A stretch of DNA of 64,000 bases. Source: Pristionchus mayeri. Lineage: Eukaryota > Nematoda > Chromadorea > Rhabditida > Neodiplogasteridae. The DNA is taken from assembly GCA_036245805.1 (NCBI GenBank), contig BTRK01000002.1:17291067-17355066 (forward strand). The letters run 5' to 3'. The stretch's first letter is position 1. Each line of letters begins with the position of its first letter. Below are positions 46,001 to 56,451 of the stretch, piece after piece. Position numbers and translations under genes: made by a program. Below the pieces are notes generated by a model that saw nothing but the letters and a program-made list of their open reading frames with translations, ran no database searches and was not told the origin of the DNA.

Positions 46001-49000
46001 GAGATTTCATGGCAATTCGTACCCAGGCGAAGTGTGGGATGATGAAATCGCTTCCCACTGCACGAGCCAGGAGAAAGATGGCCTTGAGGGCGTCGATTTT
46101 CTGAATATCATGATATTCAGCTTTTGCTAATGTAGGGAAGCAAGGCGAAAAGCGACACCTGGGAAGGATCGGTAGAGATCCGGAAGAGAAGAGCCAAGTG
46201 AGGGAACAGCTCCCCGTGAACATCTTCCAGTATCTCCTGAAGGGGTATGTCGCGTAGCGCAAAGAACAGCAGTATTTTCAAAATGTCGATGCTGATATGG
46301 GGATAAGCAGATTCGCATGTCGAGATTCAGACATCTCTCCCTTCGATCCATCTGATATCACAATGAACCTGTGGTGCAGCTGCAATGCACTCGCAGACTG
46401 CTCCCGTCGCCGCGGCAGCCACGCAGTCGACCCTCTCGTCCAGCGAACGCAGCACATGCTGCAGCAGCTGCAAGAAGGGGAGAATGGGTGGTCGACGTGA
46501 TATCTTGTTTGTAGCATCGATGTGAAGCCTTCTCTATCAAATTCCCCTTTTCACACTATCCGAGAGATTCACATGACTTCCCTAATCTACGGACCTCTCC
46601 GGCTCGTGATTTGACAGCAGGAAGATCGGCGTGAGAGCAGATCACCGACTTCATCAGAAGGCAGGAGTAGAGGCGAGTATGTGGATTCTCAAAAATAAAA
46701 ATTTTATATTAGTTAACGCTTTAGTGATTTCAAAATTGAATGTTCACTATATTTTTATGATAATCTAAGCATCTAAAAATGCTCATAATCACCTGATTAT
46801 TGAGAAATGCGATGCCGACGTCGAGTACCATCATCACAGTTTCTTCCTCTCTGCTGTGCTCTCCCACTCGAGCGAGAGCAACCAGCGATGCTGCGCGGAG
46901 TCTCCACTTCCCTGCAAATGCATTCTTACATCCGATAAGGAGATCGATGCCACTTTAAACCCTCTTAATCCTACGCGCCCCGAATTTCGACACAAATGAA
47001 TTAATGCTTTGATACATCGGCTAACCCTCGACACCCCATGAAGTGGGTGAAAGAAGGAAACCAGCATCCACATCGGCGAAGAACGAATGGACGTTGTATG
47101 TGCTACTTCCCACGACCATCTTCAGCTTGGCATCTGCACATGTTGTAAATTCACTCAATCACAAAGTAGAGCTCACCGCAATTCATGAGTTCAGAGCATG
47201 TTTGGATGGCAAATGGCACGATGTTGGCATCACCGAAAATCTCGATCATCCTCAGAAGGAAGTACTTGCACATCGTTACCCTGCAGTCCAATCATTGATA
47301 ATAATACATTTAAAATAATAACAATTACTTTTTTCGAAATTTCTCAATTTTGCTCGCAACTCTCAATGCGGAGCAGAGAAAGTGTAAGGGAGTGCCAATT
47401 GTTTCTGCATCCCAAGATCGTTCCCAACTGACCAGAAATCTATTGTCTTCCCGTGCATCTCCTCATCTCCCCCGCCATCTGCCTTCTCCGCGAAAATGTG
47501 CGAAGTCGAGATAATGAAGGACAAGACTGCAAAAGAATCGAATGATCGACTCCCTCTCAGTTCTCGTTATCCACATTTTCTTGAGGAAACACCCATGAGA
47601 TGCACTATAAATTAAATAACTATGGTACTCACTGATCTCCTTCGACTGCTCCTCTCCAATCTCGTCAAGGAATCCGTCGCAGATCCTGATCATCAGTCTC
47701 ATGCACTGATGACGCTGAGACCGACACGTATATTCATATCGCAGCTGCTGCAAATATGTACATTTTATGGATTCTCTCGAGTTTTCGTTAAATATCTACA
47801 TACATATTAACTCCAAAATTTCCACTCTGCAAAAAAAATATTTTATTGCATTTTACTGGGTTACAATAACTAGTTTGGTTGTCAAAGTGGCTCCGAACTC
47901 CTCACCAAGCAGCAGATTTCGAGCAGACTTCCCATGTGCGGCGCCAATTCCTCGGGATGAGAGAGCATCAGCTTGTAGAAGAAGGAGAATGCTGCCCTCA
48001 TCTCCCCCTCATCATCATCATCTCTTTCTCGACACTCAGTGGTCAGATGGCGCACAATCTGAACAACGCGAATACGTAAACAAACTAATTCAGCCAGTTT
48101 CCTGGAACCTTCTCTGGACCAGCGTATAGATAAACGAGTTTATAAATGAGCTATCTGAGACACATGGCTGTAATTGCCTCACCTTGACCATGATCGGCAG
48201 ATTCCTTCTGAGAATCGAGAGCGACTCGAAGTCCTCCTTGTACTCCTGGCAGAGGATGGGGAATGCGTAGAGGGATGGACCCTGAATACTCCCCCATTGT
48301 TCTTTGCTTCTTTTGTTCCTTTTCTATTGGTTGCACTCTTGCTGTTGTTGCTCATTTATCGCCGAATGTAAGAAAGCTTTAGTACTCATTTCTTACTTTA
48401 AATGAGTGATTAAAAGAAATGAGGATTAATGATCGTGTAACGACTATTATTCAAACAATTTCCTATTATAACTATTGATTGTTTCCTTACAAGAACTTCA
48501 ATCGACGAGTGACTGGTCTTCTCTGCTTGTTTGATGAAGGCGATAATCTGGTCTCGCAGCGCTTCCGCTTCGGCCAGCAGTGGAGTACATCTCGATCCAA
48601 GAAGTTATCTCTACGAGATTATTTACCCGATGATGGACTCAGTGCCAGCAAGGTAACGATCATATGACATTCAATTTTGCATTTTTATTCCCCAATCACT
48701 CTTCAGCCTTCAGAAAGGAACGAGCGGTTCGTGCAACACATTTCACTTCCCATATTACAAAGATTGTAAGCAAATCGCTCAGACTCTATAACATCTAACA
48801 AATCGAATGAATGATTTCGTACGTCTCTGGCAGTGTGCAGTGTATCCGTGTCACTGGCATCCTCATCTCCCTCCTTCTCCTTCGCGGGTGTACTCGAGGG
48901 AGGAGTCGCCTCTTCCTTCTCCGAAGACGACGAACGGGGAGTTCCTTCCTCCCTCTCAGAGTGGGAAGAGTCTCCTGATCGGCAATCTGTCAAGTAACAC

Positions 49001-49089
49001 TTATAATTAACTAATTAAGAAAATAAAATAATTAATTAGGTGCTAATTAGCCAATTTCGAAAGGATCTTACACTTTCTGATCCATCCAT
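43006..49089 (-). CDS. Divergent importin-5-like (karyopherin beta-3) protein with Ser/Glu-rich N-terminus
   Basis: A minus-strand gene of over twenty exons, from ATG 49089 to TAG 43008-43006. The first exon MDGSE joins in frame to an acidic Ser-rich stretch (48826-48986: SHSEREEGTPRSSSSEKEEA), which typical importin-5 lacks. HEAT-repeat exons follow, such as LLAEAEALRDQIIAFIKQAE (about 48500-48590), KWRLRAASLVALARVGEHS (about 46860-46920, like the importin-5 DWKYRHAGLMAL repeat), PLLESLPLSHGLFPELFNHA (about 45830-45890) and DEKDWAVRIAGYLIKYAPD (about 44395-44450). The C-terminal match is best: ATENALGAMCAILKYCAVG (about 43890-43945), RLVEWLPITQDSEPGHIAYEY (about 43620-43685) and RLLSIIVKGLHHL parallel the importin-5 end. 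Relative to the two copies at the left of the window this is an older, separate paralogue. The expected role is Ran-dependent nuclear import. Exact exon edges near 48400-48800 are uncertain. Confidence 0.65.
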
Positions 49090-50505
49090 TGCTGATGCCG
49101 TAGGCGAGAAGGGCGTCGAGAGGGTGAGAGGGGAGAAGAGACCTCCCGTCACCAGAGAGAAGAGTGAGAATGAGAGGGGAGGGAGGAGGAGGCACAATGA
49201 AATGAGAGGGAAAGAAATATTTGAAAATTGAGCAATATCCTTAACACGAATCCTTAACACTCATTGAATTCATTCGTGCAACAAAGATAACGAATCGCCT
49301 GAAGTTTTCGTTCTATTGTCATATGCTTTTTCGTTTCCTCATAATGCACAACATGTGTTGGAGCAGGGATTAATGTGCGAGGCAAACAATGGAGTCAAAT
49401 GTAAAGCTCTTGTGCATTGAGGTCTTCTCAAGACAGCTTCTCACTTTGCTGCTGCTGACGAGGCGAATCTGAGAGAGGCCAACACTTTCCGAGCATAGGC
49501 TTCCATTTTCACTATTCAGTAACACTATTCAGTAATTTTCTACATTGCATTTTATTCGCTTGCAAAAATCTAATCTCCACGATTTCGTAGTAAATCGATC
49601 GATATTGAGTGTGTTGGGAGTGGAACCAGAGTGGAGAGTTCGATTCCGTGAGTGCACTGAGGGAGGGACGGCAGTGAGTGAGACTGCCATCCTGGGACGA
49701 TCCACCCCTCCGAGGTAAATTCGGCGCACATTATCATTCTACGATTTAAATTGACAAGAATGGCAAAGTTTCCATAGTTTACACCCAAAGCGTTTCCCCT
49801 ATTGTTTCAACTGATTGTTTGCGTAGCTAATCGACAATTTTGCAGAGTTTCCATGCCCGGATAGTACGTCCAGGATGATGTCAATGGAATTTGAAGATTC
49901 AAGAGCATAGATTACTAGAAGATATTCGAATGATCACATAGGCCCATAATCGATAAACAAGTATTTTCATTGGCCAATCCTTTATTTAAAATTTACCAAA
50001 TTGTAATGTGTGAATTGCCCAATTTTGATGCACATGACATTGCTGAATGCCAATTTGAGATAACCTTACTTGTTAACTGTAACTGTAGCTCAACGTGTGA
50101 CCACCATTCACCTCACATATGATCTTCTCAAGACAATGCATACATACTCATTGCGTGATCCCTTGCGCCAACTGCATTTGCATAAAGATATTTATTATAT
50201 CTCGGACGCTTTTCTTTTCCTCTACGGGAGAGTGCGCCCAGAGGAGGGTTACGGTAGAAGCCCTATCACTTCTTCTTGAGCAGCGGCTTGATGAAGGTTT
50301 CGTTTATCTAAATAAGGAAATTACTTTATCTCTGCCCCTTCAATAAATGGGTAGGAAAGGATAGTGTGGGATGGCGTTCTAAAGAAGATTTCATTTTTAT
50401 TTTATTTATCGTACATCACGTAGGTGCTTCATCAGATACAGAAATGTGCGAGAATGAGAGGGGATAGCGAAATAACAGATGAGAAGAAAAGAAACGTAAG
50501 GGGAG
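49090..50505. other. Intergenic region
   Basis: No exon is supported. AT-rich, with short open stretches lacking splice sites or recognisable motifs. The G/A-rich block at 49110-49220 is the likely upstream region of the importin gene. Confidence 0.45.
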
Positions 50506-50748
50506 AAGGGTGGAGCGCTGGGCTCTCAAGATTAGGCAAAAGGATCTGAATGAGTGGTCTCGCGCAACTACAGTCTGGACGCCGTACAACAGGAATCGTC
50601 CTCCTGGGAAGCCCCGGGCACGCTGGAGAGACGACCTATCCCGAGCTATTGGCAGACACTGGTGGAGTGCACCCTATGAAGAATATCGGCACATCCTCAT
50701 CTGAGCATCTAATGCCTGATTTGATAAATGATTGATTGATTGATTGGT
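50506..50748 (+). mobile_element. 5'-truncated non-LTR retrotransposon (RTE/LINE-type) 3' end
   Basis: A 64-codon frame (50510-50704) reads DLNEWSRATTVWTPYNRNRP, then GKPRARWRDDLSRAIGRHW, ending EEYRHILI. This matches the C-terminal tail of RTE-like endonuclease-reverse transcriptases (the pattern WxPxxxxRxxGRPxxRWxDDL...GxxW). Directly after the stop comes TGATTGATTGATTGAT, the kind of short tandem 3' tail known in RTE elements. The endonuclease and RT domains are missing, so it is dead on arrival. Confidence 0.7.
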
Positions 50749-50762
50749 GGGGGGGGGGGGGG
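50748..50762. repeat. Poly-G tract
   Basis: About 14 G follow the LINE tail. Confidence 0.9.
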
Positions 50763-50814
50763 CAGGAGACGATCACTTCCGATTCGAGTCGCGCGAGAGA
50801 GATATTCGAGGGGA

Positions 50815-50900
50815 GGGGGCCTCGAGAGCTTCAGTCTACGATAGGTGGGGGGAGTTCCGTACCTCCTGTCCGTAGGCGAAGGCATCGCAGGAGACGATCA
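50815..50900 (-). pseudogene. MSP gene fragment
   Basis: The minus strand reads [15 protein letters not shown] coding sequence followed by the donor and intron start. It closely matches the end of exon 2 and the start of intron 2 of the MSP gene (52666 region), and includes the CAGTCTACGATAGG intron word seen also near 52400 and 52557. It is a short duplicated piece and cannot encode MSP. Confidence 0.65.
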
Positions 50901-51088
50901 ATTTTTGTAAGGATTATTTTTTAATAAATTAAGATCTTTGACTCCTTCCCCTTCTCTATTATGCAAATCAATAAATATATTTCGATATCTCGTCACCACT
51001 CAATCATTCCTACGTCACTTCTCCCTCGTAAGTGGCCGTTTCCAATTTCTCCGTGTGTTCTTGAAGTACCGAGTATTTCAGTCTCAAG

Positions 51089-51475
51089 ATGGTCAACTCG
51101 AAACAAAAGGAGCACCTGAAGAAACTCGCGGAGAAGGTTCTGCTTTTAACAATTGTTTTCACGAATCCTTGAATTAGTCGTTAACCACTCACATTAATGT
51201 AGGGAATTGGGAAAAACTAGTGCTTTGATAGTGTGATTGGGCGACTTCCTCGATTCTTAAATGTTCTTATATTTGAGCGCCGCAAGTTGACCACCATCAA
51301 AAAGAAGAAGGTCAACCAGAACAGAGACGTGTACCGCCCCTCGAGGAAGAACATGCAGCCGATCCCGGTCAGTTGATGTTAGCAGTAGCAGATGATGATA
51401 TTCCCAATTCAGAAGAGTGATCGGGTAACTCGATCGGCAGCAGCGGCTGCTTCAGCTGCTGCAGCTGCGCCCTAG
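51089..51475 (+). CDS. Small basic protein with poly-Ala tail, 66 aa
   Basis: Exons are 51089-51136, 51278-51367 and 51413-51475. All are multiples of three and join in phase 0. The sequence runs MVNSKQKEHLKKLAEK, RRKLTTIKKKKVNQNRDVYR, PSRKNMQPIP and then KSDRVTRSAAAAASAAAAAP. It is highly basic in the first two thirds and ends in an alanine tract. There is no signal peptide or membrane segment. The second acceptor reads TTTGAG; an alternative AG nine bases on would also keep frame and remove three residues (RRK). I do not recognise the family. A nucleic-acid-binding or sperm-chromatin role is a guess from charge and from the MSP gene next door. Confidence 0.55.
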
Positions 51476-52187
51476 ACGACTCAACGTCGTCTCAACGTTG
51501 TCCCTCGCGTCTTCTCCCCTCCTACCGTATCCCCCTACCGTACATCGTCTGAGATTTCCTCGCAGATAAAGTTTGTAGTTCAATTGAAAATGCTGTTCTC
51601 GCATTTGTTCAATCTATCCGATACAGAGTACGGTTGAATGGAGATAACAAGGATGATGAAGGAGGAAAATTCACTGATATGATACGTCCTAAACGACACT
51701 AACGATCTTTGAAACAAGCGATTCGATTATGGGTAATCGATTAGTTCAATTCTAACTACATGAAGAGTCAACCATATCAAGGGGAATGACAAAATTCCCT
51801 GTTCCTTATTACATTCAGTGGCCGATCGATTCCTGCTCATGACAGTATCCGTTGTTCTTTCACTGCCTTTTGTCTCCTTTCAGCATTATTGCCATATGCA
51901 TGTGCTTCTTGCAACATGTTCTTGGTCAGCTATTGAAGTCACTGATCTCGATGCGGATGAAAAAGAACTTGCAAAAACTTAAAACACAGTTGGAGTGCGA
52001 CGAAAATTTTTTTTTTGAAATTAGTAAATCTGAGAAAAGGAACTGAGAAAAGGAGATCATGCGAACAAGGAGATAAAAAACTCGGAGACTACGGATGAGA
52101 ATAAGCTAATGTTGTGTGAATCATACAGCACCCCCACCATCAATGCAATGTGAAATCACAAGTGTTTCAATTACTCTTTTATCAACT
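51476..52187. other. Intergenic region between small basic gene and MSP gene
   Basis: TACCGTA words occur near 51520-51540. An open stretch at 51852-52046 ends in a charged segment (MRMKKNLQKLKTQLE) but lacks convincing splice support. Nothing else is recognised. Confidence 0.4.
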
Positions 52188-53042
52188 TCAAGGGTTGTAT
52201 TCGATGGGGAGGTTCTTTCTGCGGACCATTCCATCTCCCTGGAACCACTCGCGGCGGAACTGCTTGGCGGCTCCATCGGGGGTGTTGGTCCACTCGATGG
52301 TCACACGGTCGTTGTTGGTGTCCTGAAGAGAGAAAGATAATAAATGGATAGGAATGGATTCAATATGGTACTATATTCTAGAAGAGCACGTGGGCATTCA
52401 GTCTACGATAGGCGAGGGAGTACTGTACCTCCTTTTTGTTTTTGTTTTGTCATCGTTTTGTTTTTGCTTTTACGCTTTGTACGATAGGGGGAGCTCATTC
52501 TGCGAAAGGAAAGGCGGAGAGGGGGGGTACCATATACGAAAGAGGGTGAAAGCTCAGTCTACGATAGGCGCCATAGACGGATTCCAAGCGACAGATGATA
52601 GTCTACGATGGAGCGGCAAGGGAAGGGAAGAGAAGGGGTGAGAGGTGGGGGTAGGGGTACCGTACCTCCTGTCCGTAGGCGAAGGCGTCGCAGGAGACGG
52701 CGATGAGGGCGTTCTCCTTGGGGTCGAGGACTCCGGCGGCGGGGTCGACTCCGAGTCTCTTCATGTTGGTGGTCTTGAAGGCCCATCCAATGCGGCGAGC
52801 AGAGGAGTTGGTCACCTGGAAGGAGAAGGGTTACTGTAGGCAAGGGGAGATGGAAGCGGTGGGGACGAGGGAGAGAAGTGAGACGAGGGAGACGCAAGGA
52901 ATCCTACAGGAAGAGGGGGGATGGAGGGGGGAGGGTACCGTACCTTGATGTGGTAGGTGTGCTTGTCATCGTAGGGGGCGTTGAAGACGATCTTGGTGCC
53001 AGGCTGGGTGGCGATATCTCCTGGAGGGACGGACTGGGCCAT
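52188..53042 (-). CDS. msp: Major sperm protein (MSP), 127 aa
   Basis: Three exons, 53042-52944, 52815-52666 and 52322-52188, encode exactly 127 residues with the canonical MSP sequence: start [20 protein letters not shown], middle [20 protein letters not shown] and [10 protein letters not shown], end [17 protein letters not shown] is the nematode-specific cytoskeletal protein that forms filaments driving amoeboid sperm crawling, and it is also released as a signal for oocyte maturation. Each first-intron base run begins GTACGGTACC. The middle contains substitutions relative to the commonest MSPs (for example WAF after RRIG) but no break. A TATA box lies about 45 bp upstream of the ATG, implying a very short 5' leader, as usual for MSP genes. 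Expression is expected in spermatocytes. Confidence 0.97.
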
Positions 53043-53083
53043 GTCGACGACTTGGTGTGAGAGGAGAGACCGATCGACGGTGG

Positions 53084-53090
53084 TTTTATA
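53084..53090 (-). promoter_or_regulatory. TATA box of the MSP gene
   Basis: TATAAAA on the minus strand, about 42-48 bp upstream of the MSP start codon. Confidence 0.65.
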
Positions 53091-53263
53091 GGCGAGAACG
53101 AGTCGATTTACATTGGAAGTTGCCAGTCAAAGTGAGGGATCAGAGACGAGAGAGAAGAATCTCTTCATTTGAATGAATTACGAATGGAAATGAATGCAGG
53201 TTAATGTGAATGGAAAATGATCTTTTGTTTTCTTGTTTCACATTCTCATTGATGCACAAATGT

Positions 53264-53334
53264 GCCTCATTGGCTCAGTTGCAGAGCATCTGTTTAGTAT
53301 ACAGAAGGTTACTGGTTCGATTCCAACTAGGATT
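53264..53334 (+). tRNA. tRNA-Thr(AGT)-like sequence, probably a pseudogene
   Basis: The 5' half fits a tRNA: D arm GCTC/GAGC, and anticodon arm TCTGT-TTAGTAT-ACAGA with anticodon AGT (Thr). The B box GGTTCGATTCC is perfect, and a T run follows. But the T stem (ACTGG against CCAAC) has two mismatches, and the 3' acceptor strand (TAGGATT) does not pair with GCCTCAT. It therefore looks like a degraded tRNA or a SINE head with intact pol III boxes, not a functional tRNA. Confidence 0.5.
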
Positions 53335-53700
53335 TTTTTGTTATTATTTTTCACCGTATTTTCTTTTGTGAATTTCGTCTCATTCTGAGTGAACTGACGT
53401 TCTAGAGTACAGTTGTCTTCTATATCGATTATCAGTTCTTTGAAATGGAAAAGACAAAACCGTAGAGAACTTGTATGGAAACGAGAAGAAGTATCAAGTT
53501 GAGCGATTTCCAATGTAGTTTTTATCTTGTAATGTGGACAAACAGCATTTCAAACATGATTTAATCCTAATTACTGGAAAAACTCTTGAGATAACAGATG
53601 CGAGATATGATTGATTTTGTTTCCTTGGTGAATCACATTAGAAAACATGAAAGAGCTAGAAGATATTTATTACAGACATTGTTCCCAAGATCGAATGACA

Positions 53701-56451
53701 TTATATCCGCCTTCCATCGCTCGAGAATGTCGCACGGGAGGGATGCACCTGCAGAGAAATGCTGAGTCTTCTCAATCACGGTGAATTCCTCTTCTCATCT
53801 CGAGAATCGATCTCACCTTCGTAGTCACGAGTGCTTCCGAAGAGATAGTTGTGATTCCGAAGAATATCCTCGGCTTGAAGGTCACCTTCCGCAGCTCATT
53901 ATTGAACGCGAAAAGAATCACTCTGAAAAATTACTTTCCAATAAATCTAATTTTTTTTGAAATTTTGTTAAATTATGAACTGACCCATCTCCGAGATGCG
54001 CAAGTTCCCACATGAGGGTCGTAGTCGCAGCCACTGACCAGATACCACTCACGATTCTGCAGGATTATCTACTTTTATTCGCTCAAGATTAAATTTTTAA
54101 AAACTGTATTTTAAATTACTTGGAGAGGTAATGGAAAGAGAAGAGCATCACAGTGAAGAGAAAGCCCGTACAACACGCCTGAAAGATAGCATTTCTCGTC
54201 TGGAAAAAAATAACTAGATCACTAGATTAACCAAAAATGCACCATGTTTTGGTTATCATCCGACGGTGATCATCCGACCTAGTGCCGGCTAATGTGAGTC
54301 ACACCGATATAATGTTTAGATCGATCCGAATATTCTGACTCACTTGAATCATAAACTGGGCCTCTCTCCTCGCCCTTCGATTGATCTCAACAGACTGCAT
54401 GGCACCAGCTATTTTCTGAATTATGCTTTTATAAATTACATTCGCTCCTTCTCTCACCTTGTTGTTCTTCCTCGTCATAACAATACAGATAAAGTCGAGA
54501 ACGAGGACGATGATGCATATGGTCTGAAAAATTACTTTTTAGTAGCATGACCAAGATTCACGGTTCCTTATAGCAAAAGTCCTGCAGGAGAGCATTGATG
54601 GACCAGTGTCCATGATAGTTCGGTTAGTTCGATGGACATAACGTCTTCTCGATGATTGTAAATCAAGGGAAATTGACCAGGCATGGCCAGAAACGATGAG
54701 AAATGCTTACGCATCCGTAGATGAAGTCCAGCCAGAATCCGACCGCTTCACCACAGGGAGATTCTGCGAATTGCCAGTGGAACACCTCGGAGTTGTAATA
54801 GAAATCACACCCTTCTGAAATAGATGGTAGTGATTTCTTTTTTATCGCATTATTTCACCAAGAAGGTTATTCTAGTGCATTATGATTACTCCTTACCATC
54901 TTCATCTAACCTTTGAGAGGGAATAAATGACATTCCCCACCAGTATGAAATACGGACAGTGCATGGCCAATCTACTTCCGTATTCGTTCTCATCGACCTA
55001 ATCTCGTCATTAGTATGCTTGCCTCCAAAGTAGACGCATGCATGGAGGAGGCAGATACACCAATACACGAGGATCACGAGACGAGTGTGGCCTTCGAAGA
55101 TCTGAGGCAAATATTGAAAGAGGGGAGATGATACTTTAGTTTCTTCCAACCATTAGGTGTGCACTCCAGACCCACTGGTCGTTATACTGGTTACCAACTG
55201 TTCAGGGAGTGGTTAGCCCCCCTCTGCCCACTCTAACTGGCCAACCACTGGTTAATAAGTTGCCTGCCCAGTTGGTAACCAGTATCCTGACCAGTGGGTA
55301 AGAAGTTCCTCAAACCGGAGTGCATCTCACCTTGTTGTAAACATTCGGAAGCAGCAAGAGTGTGCATCTGTTCAGCGCAATCACGAGTTGCGAATAGATG
55401 CTCGTGAACCTGAAATAAGTTGTTTTGATATCAACTTCGAAGGAATATCTCAACAAAGCGCACACATCTAAATGATCTCTGTGAGAATTTTCATGATGTT
55501 ATTTTGAAAGTGTGCCAATCCGTGCTTTTACTCATGCAATTGTGAAAATTCGAAGAACAGGAAATCGCAGATTTTCCAATCGGATGAATCTTGTAGATTA
55601 CTTCAATGGAAATGGGAAGTACAGGAACTGACCAGAAGAACAGTGAGACCTGCCCCACTTTCCTACTGAGGAGAGAGTCGTGGTCGAGGTATCCACTGAA
55701 ACGTTCGTTTTCTGCTTTGTGCAGACTTCCTTTGTTGCCTCCACTTTGCAAAGAAAGTTCAACGCAGAAAAATCACATTCTTCATTGTCGTGCAGAATGA
55801 TGTCTATGCAAAGTTGCAGCAAAAACTTATAATTTCAATGGCTCTGTCTGGCATGGTAAGGAATTGCATTGTATTGGCATTGCTACTCTGAGGTTCGGCA
55901 GCTCGTTTCGATGTCTGGGAAGTTAACAAAAGTGTGAGGGTTTGCAAGAAGTGCAAGAGGTTCGACGAGATCTGACGTCTCCATTAAGGAGAAAATGAAG
56001 AAAGATAAGATGTGTCAAACATCCGTCACGATTGCCCACGATTATTTCAATGGGGGTTTACTTTGTGGGAATTGAAGGGAAAAGCTCACAGAAAGGTCCT
56101 GGTTGCACACCAAAAGGAGAAGATTGCAAGAATGGCAGCATCCGAGATGCAATGAACTGCCATCAACTTGCCTAGAATACTATGATTCAAAATTGATAAA
56201 CAAATATCCAAAAATATTCACAGCTGTGGTGCGCATAACTCACCGAAAGGCGACCTCAACGCCCGCACTCTGAAGGAGAGAAAGACTGCACTTAAATTTA
56301 TCGCCAGACCGATCAGTCCAATCTGAAAAATGTTAACAATTCAGGAATAGTAAGTGAGACTTACTCCCAGCATGACACTGGCTGCAATGGTCTGTTGACT
56401 GCGTAGAGTAATCCAGTCTTCGTCGCTCATTGCTGAGAGATTTCGAGGCAT
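53701..56451 (-). CDS. Seven-transmembrane chemoreceptor, Srx-like
   Basis: A minus-strand gene of about twelve exons, from ATG 56451 (MPRNLSAMSDEDWITL; a second ATG lies seven codons on) to TAA 53703-53701. Hydrophobic segments in order: IGLIGLAINLSAVFLSF (about 56270-56320), MAVHCISDAAILAIFSFWC (about 56095-56160), VGQVSLFFWSVPVLPISIEV (about 55610-55665), SQLVIALNRCTLLLLPN (about 55340-55395), RLVILVYWCICLLHACVYF (about 55030-55090), TICIIVLVLDFICIVM (about 54480-54530), AILSGVLYGLSL (about 54160-54195) and SGIWSVAATTTLMWELAHL (about 53995-54055). The ALNR segment plays the part of the DRY-like motif. The cytosolic NRRARREAQFMIQ before TM6 and WELAHLGDG in TM7 are typical of nematode serpentine receptors of the Srx/Srsx type. 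It is probably a chemosensory neuron receptor. The intron at 55161-55323 holds a CCACTGGTT palindrome. Confidence 0.65.
55161..55323. repeat. CCACTGGTT palindromic repeat in receptor intron
   Basis: GCACTCC at the left end is mirrored by GGAGTGC at the right end. In between, ACTGGTTACCAACT-like words and CCACTGG words occur on both strands. It is related to 16165-16290 and 21135-21250. Confidence 0.7.
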
